This document shows, piece after piece, positions 23,600 through 32,832 of a stretch of 64,000 nt of DNA. The stretch is from Bacillus licheniformis DSM 13 = ATCC 14580 (GTDB lineage: Bacteria > Bacillota > Bacilli > Bacillales > Bacillaceae), in NCBI RefSeq assembly GCF_000011645.1, contig NC_006270.3:3053501-3117500 (forward strand). The letters are read 5' to 3'. Made by a program: the position numbers and the translations under genes. Numbering within the stretch: position 1 is the stretch's first letter; every line of letters begins with the position of its first letter. The notes beneath the pieces were generated by a model that was given only the letters and a program-made list of their open reading frames with translations, was not told the origin of the DNA and did no database searches.

Positions 23600-25498
23600 T
23601 TAAACAATAATGACCTCTTTTGGCTGATGGTTCAGCTCTTCCGGTACAAAGCGTTTTTCAACGAAAATGCTGTGCCAGATCATAAAGATGAGAACCGTCC
23701 AGATTTTGCGGCTGTTATCCGCTTTGTTGGCGCAGTGGTCTTCAAGAAGCTGAAGCACGTAATCTTTATGGATATATGCATCTGTCTCGCTCTCTTTAAT
23801 GATGTTCACGGCCCAGTCATGCATTTCGTTTTTCAGCCAGTGGCGGATTGGCACAGGGAACCCTAGTTTTTTGCGGTTTAGCACGTGTTCTGGAACGATG
23901 CCTTCCGCCGCTTTTCTAAGAAGATATTTTGTCGTGCCGTTTTTCGTTTTCAGCTCTTCGGGAATTTTGGAAGCCGCTTCAAATACGACTTTGTCCAAAA
24001 ACGGAACGCGAAGCTCCAGCGAATTGGCCATCGTCATTTTGTCGGCCTTCAGCAAAATATCGCCGCGCAGCCATGTGTGGATATCGACATACTGCATTTT
24101 ATTGATTTCGCTGTAGGACCTGCTTTCTTCAAAATATGGCTTTGTCACGTCACAGTAAGACAGGTTGCTGTCATATTGGCGAAGAAGTTTTGATTTCATG
24201 CCTTCTTCAAAAATCTTTGCATTGCCGATATATCTATCTTCAAGAGGAGTACAGCCCCTCATTAAAAAGCTTTTCCCTTTCATTCCTTCCGGCATCGCTG
24301 AAGCTACGCGCAGAAGCATCTTTTTCAGCGGGGACGGGATCCGCTCAAACGGCTTTAATGAAAGCGGCTCTCGGTAAATATTGTAACCGCCGAACAGCTC
24401 ATCTGCCCCTTCTCCTGACAAAACAACCGTAACTTGCTTCTTCGCTTCCTTCGCGACAAAATACAAAGGAATCGCAGCAGGGTCTGCCAGAGGATCATCC
24501 AGATGCCAGACGATCTTTGGAAGCTCGTTCATATATTCCTCAGGGGAAATGATCGCGCTGAAGTTTTCCACGCCGACCTTATCAGCGGTTTCTTTCGCAA
24601 CGTCAACTTCGCTGAAGCCTTCATGTTCAAAGCCGACAGAGAACGTCTTTAAGTTGGGATGGAATTGCTTCGCCACTGACACGATAAAGGACGAGTCAAT
24701 GCCCCCGGAAAGGAAGGAACCTACAGGCACATCGCTTCGCATATGAACTTTTACAGAATCAAAGATCGCGTCTCTTACTTCCTGAACAAGCTTGTCTTCT
24801 TCTGTCTGAACCGGCTTGAATTGAACTTTCCAGTATGTTTTAAATTGAATATCCTCACCCGGGCGGACGGTAAACTGATGGCCCGACTCTACTTTTTGCA
24901 CCTTTTTGTCCAGCGTCTCAGGCTCCGGAACGAATTGGAACGATGTATACTGCTGAAGCGCTTTTTCATTCAATTCCAAGTCAGCATCGACAGCCATCAG
25001 GCTCTTTCTTTCTGACGCAAAATAAACGTGGCCGTCCGTTTTCGTAAAATAGAGCGGCTTAATGCCGAACGGATCGCGCGCTCCGTATAGAAGCTGCTCT
25101 TTTTTATCCCAGATTAAAAAAGCAAACATACCGCGCAGCTTTGAAGCGGCTTCCTGTTTGTAGTGGCGGTAAGTCGCAAGCAAAACTTCCGTATCTGAAT
25201 CGGTTTTGAACTCGTATCCTTTAGAAAGAAGTTCGTCTTTCAGTTCTATATAGTTATAGATTTCTCCATTAAAAATAATCCAATAGGAGTCGTCTTCATA
25301 AGACAGAGGCTGTCCTCCATTTTCCACATCGATGATGCTGAGCCTTCTAAATCCGAAGCCTACATGCTCATCATGATAGTACCCATCATCGTCCGGACCG
25401 CGGTGTACAATCATTTCATTCATTTGTTTAATCAGTTCTTCCTGTGCTGCTGTCTCGGATGATGGGCGATGATTGAATACCCCTACAAATCCACACAT
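23600..25498 (-). CDS. asnB: asparagine synthetase (glutamine-hydrolysing)
   Basis: Class-II amidotransferase of 632 residues making asparagine from aspartate, glutamine and ATP. Cys2 (MCGFVGVF) is the glutaminase nucleophile. The N-terminal domain has RRLSIID and NGEIYNY. The synthetase domain carries the pyrophosphate loop SGGIDSS (about 265) and GEGADELFGGY. Length is as in B. subtilis AsnB, one of several asparagine synthetases there. Its ATG follows CGGAGG. The upstream region holds an unusual inverted repeat. Confidence 0.96.
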   Translation of the reverse strand: MCGFVGVFNHRPSSETAAQEELIKQMNEMIVHRGPDDDGYYHDEHVGFGFRRLSIIDVENGGQPLSYEDDSYWIIFNGEIYNYIELKDELLSKGYEFKTDSDTEVLLATYRHYKQEAASKLRGMFAFLIWDKKEQLLYGARDPFGIKPLYFTKTDGHVYFASERKSLMAVDADLELNEKALQQYTSFQFVPEPETLDKKVQKVESGHQFTVRPGEDIQFKTYWKVQFKPVQTEEDKLVQEVRDAIFDSVKVHMRSDVPVGSFLSGGIDSSFIVSVAKQFHPNLKTFSVGFEHEGFSEVDVAKETADKVGVENFSAIISPEEYMNELPKIVWHLDDPLADPAAIPLYFVAKEAKKQVTVVLSGEGADELFGGYNIYREPLSLKPFERIPSPLKKMLLRVASAMPEGMKGKSFLMRGCTPLEDRYIGNAKIFEEGMKSKLLRQYDSNLSYCDVTKPYFEESRSYSEINKMQYVDIHTWLRGDILLKADKMTMANSLELRVPFLDKVVFEAASKIPEELKTKNGTTKYLLRKAAEGIVPEHVLNRKKLGFPVPIRHWLKNEMHDWAVNIIKESETDAYIHKDYVLQLLEDHCANKADNSRKIWTVLIFMIWHSIFVEKRFVPEELNHQPKEVIIV

Positions 25499-25577
25499 AG
25501 TATTGCCTCCGATTTTTTAAATTTCGTGCAGAAATCAAAGTCTGCTTCTTGATTAGACAAGTGTTTAAAGAAAAACG

Positions 25578-25665
25578 TTTCAAGAAACTTGAAAAATGTT
25601 CATATTAAAATATTTGTATCTGGCAATATCACATCAATATTAAATCTGGATATTTTTCAAGTTTC
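25578..25665. repeat. inverted repeats upstream of asnB
   Basis: A 17-bp palindrome TTTCAAG-AAA-CTTGAAA (25578-25594) overlaps one arm of a larger inverted repeat. GAAACTTGAAAAAT (25584-25597) is perfectly complementary to ATTTTTCAAGTTTC (25652-25665), with 54 nt between the arms. It lies 80-170 nt upstream of the asnB start and could be a regulator binding region or a leader structure. Confidence 0.7.
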
Positions 25666-25690
25666 AACATCCGCCCGCATTTTGCCATCG

Positions 25691-25718
25691 AAAAACAAAG
25701 CCGCTTATTAAAGCGGCT
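25691..25718 (-). terminator. metK terminator
   Basis: Minus-strand AGCCGCTT/AAGCGGCT hairpin followed by TTGTTTTT, 10 nt after the metK stop. Confidence 0.88.
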
Positions 25719-25727
25719 ATGCGGTTG

Positions 25728-26930
25728 TTATTCTCCTAATGCATCTTTCTTCAGCTGATCTGCTTTGTCTGTGCGCTCCCAAGGCAGATCGAGATCGAGG
25801 CGGCCGAAATGTCCGTAAGCTGCCGTTTGTTTGTAAATCGGACGGCGAAGATCGAGCATTTTAATAATGCCGGCAGGTCTTAGATCAAAGTTTTTGCGAA
25901 CCACTTCGATCAATGTTTCTTCACTCGCTTTGCCTGTACCGAATGTATCGATTGAAATGGACACCGGCTGAGCGACACCGATCGCGTAGGCAAGCTGTAC
26001 TTCACAGGAATCAGCAAGGCCTGCGGCGACGATATTTTTCGCTACATATCTCGCTGCATAAGCTGCAGATCTGTCAACCTTTGTCGCATCCTTGCCGGAA
26101 AACGCTCCGCCTCCGTGACGGGCATAGCCGCCATAGGTGTCAACGATGATTTTGCGCCCTGTTAAACCGGCATCCCCCTGCGGTCCGCCGATAACAAAAC
26201 GGCCCGTAGGATTAATGAAGTATTTCGTGTTTTCATCGATCAGCTCTTTTGGAACTACCGGATTGATGACGTGCTCTTTCAGATTGCGCTGGATTTGTTC
26301 AAGCGAAATCTCAGGATGATGCTGAGTCGAAATGACGATTGTATCGATGCGAATCGGCTTGTTGTTCTCATCATACTCAACGGTTACCTGTGTCTTTCCG
26401 TCCGGACGCAGATACGGCAGAATTTCCTCTTTGCGGACTTCTGTCAAACGGCGAGACAATTTATGGGCAAGCGAAATCGGCAGCGGCATAAGTTCCTTTG
26501 TTTCGTTGCAGGCAAAACCGAACATTAAACCTTGGTCTCCGGCTCCGATCGCTTCAATTTCAGCGTCGCTCATTGCTCCTTCACGCGCTTCAAGCGCCTG
26601 GTCGACTCCCATTGCAATGTCTGGAGACTGTTCATCTATAGACGTTAAGACCGCGCAAGTTTCGGCATCAAAACCGTATTTTGCACGTGTGTAGCCAATT
26701 TCTTTAATCGTTTCGCGGACTGTTTTCGGAATATCGACGTATGTGGACGTCGTGATTTCACCGCTTACCAGCACCAATCCGGTTGTCACAGATGTTTCAC
26801 AGGCAACGCGGGCATTCGGATCTTTCTTTAAAATTTCGTCTAATATACTATCCGAAATCTGGTCGCAAATTTTGTCCGGATGTCCCTCCGTAACTGACTC
26901 TGATGTAAATAACCGACGGTTTTTGCTCAT
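25728..26930 (-). CDS. metK: S-adenosylmethionine synthetase
   Basis: Methionine adenosyltransferase of 400 residues, cytoplasmic, forming SAM from methionine and ATP. Visible motifs are TEGHPDKICDQISD at the N-terminus, GAGDQGLMFG (about 117-126), the P-loop-like GGGAFSGKD and DLDLPWE near the C-terminus. AGGAGG lies 8 nt before the ATG. A SAM riboswitch starts the transcript, but about 280 nt separate its terminator from the start codon, much longer than usual. Confidence 0.97.
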   Translation of the reverse strand: MSKNRRLFTSESVTEGHPDKICDQISDSILDEILKKDPNARVACETSVTTGLVLVSGEITTSTYVDIPKTVRETIKEIGYTRAKYGFDAETCAVLTSIDEQSPDIAMGVDQALEAREGAMSDAEIEAIGAGDQGLMFGFACNETKELMPLPISLAHKLSRRLTEVRKEEILPYLRPDGKTQVTVEYDENNKPIRIDTIVISTQHHPEISLEQIQRNLKEHVINPVVPKELIDENTKYFINPTGRFVIGGPQGDAGLTGRKIIVDTYGGYARHGGGAFSGKDATKVDRSAAYAARYVAKNIVAAGLADSCEVQLAYAIGVAQPVSISIDTFGTGKASEETLIEVVRKNFDLRPAGIIKMLDLRRPIYKQTAAYGHFGRLDLDLPWERTDKADQLKKDALGE

Positions 26931-27208
26931 TTATGTTTCCTCCTGTATATGAAGATCAGCCGTGATCTTAAGTATGATACGGAACTCGTCCCTCTTGATT
27001 ATATGACGATACTCGGGCTTCATACGCTCTCGTTTTGAAACAATTTCCATTATGCTATTCTTGACGAGATTCTGAGTCGAAATTCCCCTTAGCAGAATTT
27101 TTCCTGACTGGTTGCCCGGCTAGACCTTTCACGTCCTGTGAAAAACGCCCAGTACCTTCCTCCTGAAGGCAGTTTTTTTAGCAATTTTTGGATCTCGATT
27201 TATGCAAT
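26931..27208 (-). other. long metK leader segment between riboswitch and start codon
   Basis: About 278 nt with no clear gene. It contains hairpins, including TTTCAC/GTGAAA (27127-27143), and a possible 22-codon minus-strand reading frame starting GTG at 27138. On the plus strand an extended -10 box TGCTATTCT (27053-27061) and a short hairpin with T7 (27155-27179) frame a possible antisense transcript of about 110 nt. Confidence 0.5.
27053..27179 (+). ncRNA. candidate antisense RNA to the metK leader
   Basis: Plus strand: TTGAAA (27035-27040), extended -10 TGCTATTCT (27053-27061), then about 110 nt ending in hairpin CCTTC-CTCCT-GAAGG and TTTTTTT. The loop region TTCCTCCTG is perfectly complementary to the metK ribosome-binding region CAGGAGGAA. 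C-rich unpaired loops aimed at Shine-Dalgarno sequences are typical of Firmicute small RNAs. No expression evidence is available here. Confidence 0.35.
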
Positions 27209-27400
27209 AAAAAAACCTTTTCCTATTCGGTGAGGAAAGGGTCTGGTATTGCGTGCCTTTCACTCTTATCGCTCAAGGTATTGAACACCTTGCATCAGGT
27301 TAGCACCGTAGTTGTCTCAGAAACTGTTTTTTTCCATTAATAAGAGAAACCGGTTGCTGGGTTTCATTGGGCCTGTCCCTCCACCAGCTCGGGATAAGAG
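27209..27400 (-). ncRNA. SAM-I (S-box) riboswitch of metK
   Basis: Minus strand: P1 pairing CTCTTATC (27393-27400) with GATAAGAG (27263-27270), then the conserved GGTGGAGGGACAGGCCC and GAAACCCAGCAACC. A terminator follows at 27209-27240, with CCTTTCCT/AGGAAAAGG and seven Ts. SAM represses its own synthetase. Confidence 0.95.
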
Positions 27401-27514
27401 TATCCGCTCAATGAAATATCTTATCTTAAAATGGCTTGTTATGTCAATATCGGCCGAAATAAATTTGAACTTGTCCTACGAGAAAAAACCCGAACGAAAA
27501 ATGAAGAAACGGTA

Positions 27515-27542
27515 TAGACTATAAGAGTAAATGTGTTATACT
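27515..27542 (+). promoter_or_regulatory. pckA promoter
   Basis: TAGACT-N16-TATACT upstream of pckA. The -10 box lies within a CcpN-type operator. Confidence 0.65.
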
Positions 27543-27564
27543 AATTCTACATTAATGTTATACA
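27532..27564 (+). promoter_or_regulatory. two CcpN-type operators at pckA
   Basis: TGTGTTATACT (27532-27542) matches exactly the CcpN consensus TRTGHYATAYW as I remember it. AATGTTATACA (27554-27564) matches 10 of 11 positions. They cover the -10 box and the transcription start, as expected for glycolytic repression of a gluconeogenic gene. Confidence 0.65.
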
Positions 27565-27594
27565 CATTAAAAAACACGCAAAGGAAGGTTTTTT

Positions 27595-29178
27595 ATGAAT
27601 TCTGTAGATTTAACAACTGACTTACAAACGCTATTAACGGGCGAAAACGTTCAGATGAACTTATCCGTTCCCCATTTGGTTGAAAAGATCCTTGAGCGCA
27701 AAGAAGGAGTCTTGACATCTTCCGGAGCCGTGCGGGCAACAACCGGTACATACACCGGCCGCTCGCCAAAAGACAAATTCATTGTGGAAGAAGCGAGCAC
27801 AAAGGACAAAATCGATTGGGGCGCAGTAAACCAGCCGATTTCAGAAGCCGCCTTTGACCGGCTGTACGCAAAAGTGCTCGGCTATTTAAAGGAACGCGAT
27901 GAATTGTATGTATTTGAAGGGTTTGCAGGAGCAGACGAAAAATACCGGCTTCCGATTACTGTTGTCAACGAGTTCGCCTGGCACAACCTGTTTGCAAGAC
28001 AGTTGTTCATCAGACCTGAAGAACATGATAAAAAACCTGAAGAACAGCCGTTTACGATTCTTTCAGCTCCGCATTTCAAAGCCGATCCGCTCGTTGACGG
28101 AACCAGATCTGAAACGTTTATCATCGTGTCGTTTGAGAAGCGGACGATCTTAATCGGAGGCACCGAATATGCCGGAGAGATGAAAAAATCGATTTTTTCT
28201 ATTATGAATTTTCTTCTGCCTGAACAAAACATTCTACCGATGCACTGTTCGGCAAACATTGGCGAGGAAGGCGGAACTGCTCTCTTCTTCGGATTGTCAG
28301 GTACAGGCAAAACGACGCTTTCCGCCGATCCGAAGCGGAAGCTGATCGGCGACGACGAACACGGCTGGTCCAGCACAGGCGTTTTCAACATTGAAGGAGG
28401 CTGCTACGCCAAATGCATTAACTTAAGCGAAGAAAAAGAACCGCAGATTTACAATGCGATCCGCTTCGGTTCCGTTCTCGAAAATGTCGTGGTTGACAGC
28501 AAAACCGGAGAGCCGGACTATTCCGACTCATTCTACACGGAAAACACTAGAGCGGCTTACCCGATTGACGCGATTGACAACATCGTCAAGCCGAGCATCG
28601 CAGCGCACCCGCAGACCATCGTATTTTTGACCGCAGATGCTTTCGGCGTGCTTCCTCCGATCAGCAAGTTAACGAAAGAACAAGCCATGTATCATTTCCT
28701 GAGCGGATATACAAGCAAGCTCGCCGGCACCGAACGCGGGATCACCACTCCTGAAGCCACATTCTCGACCTGCTTCGGTTCACCGTTCCTCCCGCTTCCG
28801 GCACATGTGTACGCTGAAATGCTCGGAAGAAAAATCGATGAGCACGGGGTCGGCGTCTTTCTCGTCAATACAGGCTGGACCGGCGGCGGATACGGAACCG
28901 GGGAAAGAATGAGCCTCGCATATACGAGAGCGATGGTTCAGGCCGCAATAGAAGGAGAACTGGATAAAGCCGAAATGAGGACTGACCGCATTTTCGGACT
29001 TCATTCACCTGTCCACGTTCCGGGTGTGCCTGATCAAGTGCTTGACCCGGCCAAAACTTGGACAGATGAAAACGAATACGAGGAAAAAGCGATCCACCTG
29101 GCGAAAGCATTCAAACAGAATTTCAAAAAGTTCTCCAATACGGAAAACATCGAAAAAGCCGGAGGACCGCTCGTTTAA
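27595..29178 (+). CDS. pckA: phosphoenolpyruvate carboxykinase (ATP)
   Basis: Enzyme of 527 residues converting oxaloacetate and ATP to phosphoenolpyruvate, CO2 and ADP, the first step of gluconeogenesis. It shows TGRSPKDKF (about 52-60), the PEPCK-specific kinase motif [11 protein letters not shown] (about 237), GDDEHGWS and NTGWTGG. It is the ATP-type bacterial family at normal length. AAGGAAGG precedes the ATG. The promoter overlaps two CcpN-like operators, consistent with repression during glycolytic growth. Confidence 0.97.
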
Positions 29179-29192
29179 CTCAGCCTGCTTGC

Positions 29193-29217
29193 ATCAGCGC
29201 AGATCTTCTGCGCTGAT
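29193..29217. terminator. hairpin downstream of pckA
   Basis: Perfect 10-bp stem ATCAGCGCAG/CTGCGCTGAT with a 5-nt loop, 15 nt after the pckA stop. No U-run follows, so it may stabilise the mRNA end rather than terminate transcription. Confidence 0.5.
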
Positions 29218-29427
29218 CCAGTTTATCGAAAACCTCTTCGCCTATCAGCGGCCGATGCCATTTCCTGGGCAATGATCAAGATGACAGTCAAGCACCGCCT
29301 CAGATAAAACGATTCCAATTTGCAAGTATTATTATTTGAAAATACAGACTTTTTTTATTTTTAACAAAAGAAATCTTTCATATGTTAATATTATAAAAAC
29401 ATTTGTATATTTCAGGAGGACACATCT

Positions 29428-30612
29428 ATGAAATTTGGATTACTGCCAAGGATCATTACGGCAATTGTTCTTGGTGTTATCGTCGGAAGCTTTGCTCCGC
29501 TTTGGTTCGTCAAAACGGCAGCTACTTTCAATGATATTTTTGGAAGCTTCATTAAATTTGTCATTCCTTTTATTATTATCGCTTTTATTATTCCCGGCAT
29601 CGGACAAATCGGCAGCGGCGCCGGAAAAATCCTCGGCATTACGGCAGGTATCGCCTACACGTCAACCATTTTTGCAGGCCTCCTGGCGTACCTTGTCGGT
29701 TCAAACCTTCTTCCCGCGATCATTTCCGGCCATCAGCTGCAGGAGTTTAAAAATCCGGAAGAAGTACTGCAAGCAGGATTTTTCACCATTGAAATGACGC
29801 CGTTTATGAGCGTGATGAGCGCACTGATTTTTGCTTTCATCATGGGGATCGGCATCGCTTATCTGCCCGGAAAAACATTAAAAAACGCGTTTGATGAATT
29901 TCAAACGATCGTTGAAAAGCTGATATCATATATTATTATTCCGTTACTGCCTGTTCATATTTTCGGTATTTTCACCAATATGACGTTCGGCGGTCAGGTG
30001 CAGACGATTCTATCCGTATTTGCGAAAGTTTTCGTGATGATTATCGTGCTTCACCTTGTCATACTCTTGATTCAGTACTCCGTTGCGGGTGCTGCAAACG
30101 GCAGAAATCCGCTGTCGCTGTTGAAAATCGTAGCACCGGCATACTTCACCGCGCTCGGCACACAATCGTCAGCGGCAACGATTCCCGTTACGCTGAGACA
30201 AGTCAGAAAAACGGGGGCAAGCCAAAAAGTGGCTGACTTCGCCGTTCCGCTCCTGGCCAACATTCATTTGTCAGGAAGCACAATTACACTGACAAGCTGT
30301 GCAATGGGCGTGATGATTCTAAACGGTCAAACGCCGACTTTTTCGGTCATGATGCCGTTCATTTTAATGCTTGGCGTCACAATGGTCGCAGCGCCCGGTG
30401 CACCAGGCGGTGCCGTCATGGCCGCTGCCGGATTGTTGCAGTCGATGCTCGGCTTTAATGAAACTAGCGTATCGTTGATGATCGCTCTTTACCTTGCCCA
30501 GGACAGCTTGGGCACAGCAACGAACGTAACAGGAGACGGCGCTCTCACCATGCTGATTCACAGGCTGACTTCCAAAAAAGGAATCGGAAAAGAGGAAAAT
30601 GTGCCTGCATAA
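29428..30612 (+). CDS. dicarboxylate/amino acid:cation symporter (DAACS)
   Basis: Transporter of 394 residues, shorter than GltP. It has about eight membrane helices, FIKFVIPFIIIAFI in helix 2, a TALGTQSSAATIPVTL loop replacing the usual serine-rich signature, NIHLSGSTITLT for the second signature, and DSLGTATNVTGDGA in the last helix. These place it in the glutamate/dicarboxylate symporter superfamily but outside the best-known subgroups, so the substrate is uncertain. AGGAGG precedes the ATG. Its position behind pckA would suit C4-acid uptake, which is inference. Confidence 0.8.
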   Translation: MKFGLLPRIITAIVLGVIVGSFAPLWFVKTAATFNDIFGSFIKFVIPFIIIAFIIPGIGQIGSGAGKILGITAGIAYTSTIFAGLLAYLVGSNLLPAIISGHQLQEFKNPEEVLQAGFFTIEMTPFMSVMSALIFAFIMGIGIAYLPGKTLKNAFDEFQTIVEKLISYIIIPLLPVHIFGIFTNMTFGGQVQTILSVFAKVFVMIIVLHLVILLIQYSVAGAANGRNPLSLLKIVAPAYFTALGTQSSAATIPVTLRQVRKTGASQKVADFAVPLLANIHLSGSTITLTSCAMGVMILNGQTPTFSVMMPFILMLGVTMVAAPGAPGGAVMAAAGLLQSMLGFNETSVSLMIALYLAQDSLGTATNVTGDGALTMLIHRLTSKKGIGKEENVPA

Positions 30613-30617
30613 TACAG

Positions 30618-30655
30618 AAAAGCCAAGGACGCTATCCGCGCCTTGGCTTTTTTTA
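30618..30655. terminator. bidirectional terminator DAACS/ytmB
   Basis: AAAGCCAAGG/CCTTGGCTTT hairpin with A- and T-tracts on either side, between convergent genes. Confidence 0.9.
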
Positions 30656-30895
30656 ATTCGTGGAATTTAATGATACGAGCCTGTATGTTAAATGAGTCCG
30701 TCCGTCTGACCATTCAAGGCGCTCCGCCTGCGCGGTGCCGGTAATGTCGCCCCGCTTGGTCTTTCTGACTTCAAGCGGCACATGAAGAGGGTAAACCCGA
30801 TAACCTTCTTTCTCGAGTGTAAACACATTTTCCTCAACCCGCGTTTCTTTTCCTTTTGTCACAATCATCGTGTTAAATTCAACTGGCATTCCCAC
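30653..30895 (-). CDS. ytmB: small conserved protein, YtmB/DUF2584 type
   Basis: An 80-residue soluble, mostly beta protein (MPVEFNTMIVTKGKETRVEENVFTLEKEGYRVYPLHVPLEV) with no signal or membrane segment. It matches the YtmB family of unknown function. The start is GTG 30895, with AAGGAGGGGG about 10 nt upstream; an ATG two codons later is possible. It lies 24 nt downstream of ytmA on the same strand, so they are probably cotranscribed. Confidence 0.78.
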   Translation of the reverse strand: MGMPVEFNTMIVTKGKETRVEENVFTLEKEGYRVYPLHVPLEVRKTKRGDITGTAQAERLEWSDGRTHLTYRLVSLNSTN

Positions 30896-30919
30896 CTAAA
30901 GTCCCCCTCCTTTTCTCTT

Positions 30920-31720
30920 TTACTTTAGTTTACCATAACTTGTCCAAGGACGGCTTTTCATCCATTGGGATAATTCTCTAACAATCCGCCTGTTTTCGCG
31001 CGGAGGAAAATAGTGGGTATATTGGCTGAAATACCACGTATCCACAGACTTGTTCCTTCGCAGAAGTTCACGCTCAAGACGCCGCGCATGCTCGATGGAG
31101 ACATTTTCATCGTTTGCTCCGTGGATCAAAAGCACGGGCGCTTCAATCTTCTCCAGCTCGTCAAAAGGCGTCCTCCATTCATACGCTTCGGGAACCTTTT
31201 CAGGCGTCCCGCCGATGACCCGCTTCATCATCCGCCGCAAATCTTTTCGTTCGCGATAGGTCATGACCATGTCGCTGACACCGCCCCAAGACACAAACGA
31301 AGCGGCCGCTGCTTTCATTTCGATTGCCGTTAAGATGCCCATGATTCCGCCGCGGGAAAAGCCAAAAATGTGAACGCGTCCGTCCTTTACCAGTTCGTGC
31401 TTCTGAAGAAGACGAAAAGCGGCAAAAGCATCTTCCCGGTCATTACCTGCAAAATCCTCATCGCCTTCTCCTCCTTGATTGCCCCTGTAAAACGGAGCAA
31501 GAACGACAAAGCCCTGTGAAGCGAACTGGACGATTCGGCCCGGTCTGACCATCCCGACGTTTTTAATTCCGCCGCGCAAATACAAAAACCCGTCATAATT
31601 TCCGGGAGCGGCCGGTTCGGCCAAAAGCCCCTTAACCTTGAGTCCTTGTGAAAGGTATGTGACGGAAAACAGACGCACCTCTTTGTTCGGCGATGGAAAC
31701 CTTCTTTTTTCTATCCACAT
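30920..31720 (-). CDS. ytmA: prolyl-oligopeptidase-family serine hydrolase
   Basis: Alpha/beta hydrolase of 266 residues with FLYLRGG near the oxyanion hole, nucleophile elbow GFSRGG (about 121-126), Asp in HGANDENVS (about 202) and His in YTHYFPP (about 238). The order matches S9 peptidases but there is no beta-propeller domain, so it may cleave short peptides or esters. It is cytoplasmic. GAGGTGA precedes the ATG. Divergent from ytlA. Confidence 0.85.
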   Translation of the reverse strand: MWIEKRRFPSPNKEVRLFSVTYLSQGLKVKGLLAEPAAPGNYDGFLYLRGGIKNVGMVRPGRIVQFASQGFVVLAPFYRGNQGGEGDEDFAGNDREDAFAAFRLLQKHELVKDGRVHIFGFSRGGIMGILTAIEMKAAAASFVSWGGVSDMVMTYRERKDLRRMMKRVIGGTPEKVPEAYEWRTPFDELEKIEAPVLLIHGANDENVSIEHARRLERELLRRNKSVDTWYFSQYTHYFPPRENRRIVRELSQWMKSRPWTSYGKLK

Positions 31721-31827
31721 TCGTCACGTCACCTCTTTTAATCCGCAGCTGTCCCTCACACCTGTTTAGTATATAACATAAACTATTTTATGCCGAAAAT
31801 AACCGAAATCAAAGGAGGGAAATCGGT

Positions 31828-32820
31828 TTGAAACGTTTCTTTTTTACCATATTATCCTTCATCATGATGCTGTTTATCCTCGCTTCATGCGGCGGACAAA
31901 AGACCGAAAAGATCCGTCTGGCGGAAGTGACCCGTTCCGTTTTCTATACGCCTTTATATATCGCCTTATCTGAAGGTTTTTTTAAAGAAGAAGGCCTTGA
32001 TGTTGAACTGAAAACGACCTGGGGCGGAGATAAAACGATGACTGCCCTTCTGTCAAACGGCGCCGATATTGCGCTTGTCGGCTCGGAAACGTCAATATAC
32101 GTAAATGCCCAGGGCGCAAGCGATCCGGTGATTAATTTTGCACAGCTTACCCAGACGGACGGAACCTTCCTCGTCTCCAGGAACGATTCGGGGCATTTCA
32201 GCTGGGATGATTTGAAAGACAAAACGTTCCTTGGCCAGCGCAAAGGCGGAATGCCGCAGATGGCAGGCGAATTTGTCCTCAAACAGAAAGGCATCGATCC
32301 TAAAAAGGATGTGGATCTGATCCAAACGATTGATTTCGCGAATATCGCAAACAGCTTTGCATCTGGTACAGGTGATTATGTTCAATTATTTGAACCCCAG
32401 GCATCCATTTTTGAAAGAGAAGGCATCGGCCGCATTGTCGCCTCCTTCGGAAAAGAATCGGGCCGAATCCCATATACAACTTTTATGGCCAAACAAAGCT
32501 ATTTAACGAAAAACAAAGAAGCGGTCGAAAAGTTCACCCGCGCGGTTTACAAAGCGCAGCAGTGGGTTGAGACGCACTCTGCAAAAGAAGCAGCCGAAAG
32601 CATTCAAGATTATTTTAAAGATACCGAGCTTTCAATCATTGCATCTTCAATCGAACGGTATAAACAACAACAGTCTTTTGCTCTTGATCCTGTTTTGGAT
32701 GAAAAAGAATGGAACCAGCTTCAAACCATCATGGATGAAGCCGGCGAGCTGCCGAAGCGCACCCCTCATCAAAAGCTGGTCAATACAAAGATCGCCGAAA
32801 AGGTCACAAAAAATTACTAG
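31828..32820 (+). CDS. ytlA: ABC transporter substrate-binding lipoprotein (NMT1/SsuA-like)
   Basis: Extracytoplasmic solute-binding protein of 330 residues with signal peptide and lipobox LASC (Cys about 21). The core is of the NMT1/taurine-nitrate type (VFYTPLYIALSEGFFKEEGLDVELKTTWGG). This family includes binding proteins for taurine, sulfonates, nitrate and thiamine-pyrimidine precursors. It starts at TTG after AAAGGAGGG and is the first gene of ytlA-ytlC-ytlD. The substrate has not been established as far as I know, and no THI-box or S-box precedes it. Confidence 0.88.
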   Translation: MKRFFFTILSFIMMLFILASCGGQKTEKIRLAEVTRSVFYTPLYIALSEGFFKEEGLDVELKTTWGGDKTMTALLSNGADIALVGSETSIYVNAQGASDPVINFAQLTQTDGTFLVSRNDSGHFSWDDLKDKTFLGQRKGGMPQMAGEFVLKQKGIDPKKDVDLIQTIDFANIANSFASGTGDYVQLFEPQASIFEREGIGRIVASFGKESGRIPYTTFMAKQSYLTKNKEAVEKFTRAVYKAQQWVETHSAKEAAESIQDYFKDTELSIIASSIERYKQQQSFALDPVLDEKEWNQLQTIMDEAGELPKRTPHQKLVNTKIAEKVTKNY

Positions 32821-32832
32821 GAGGTGGCCGCA

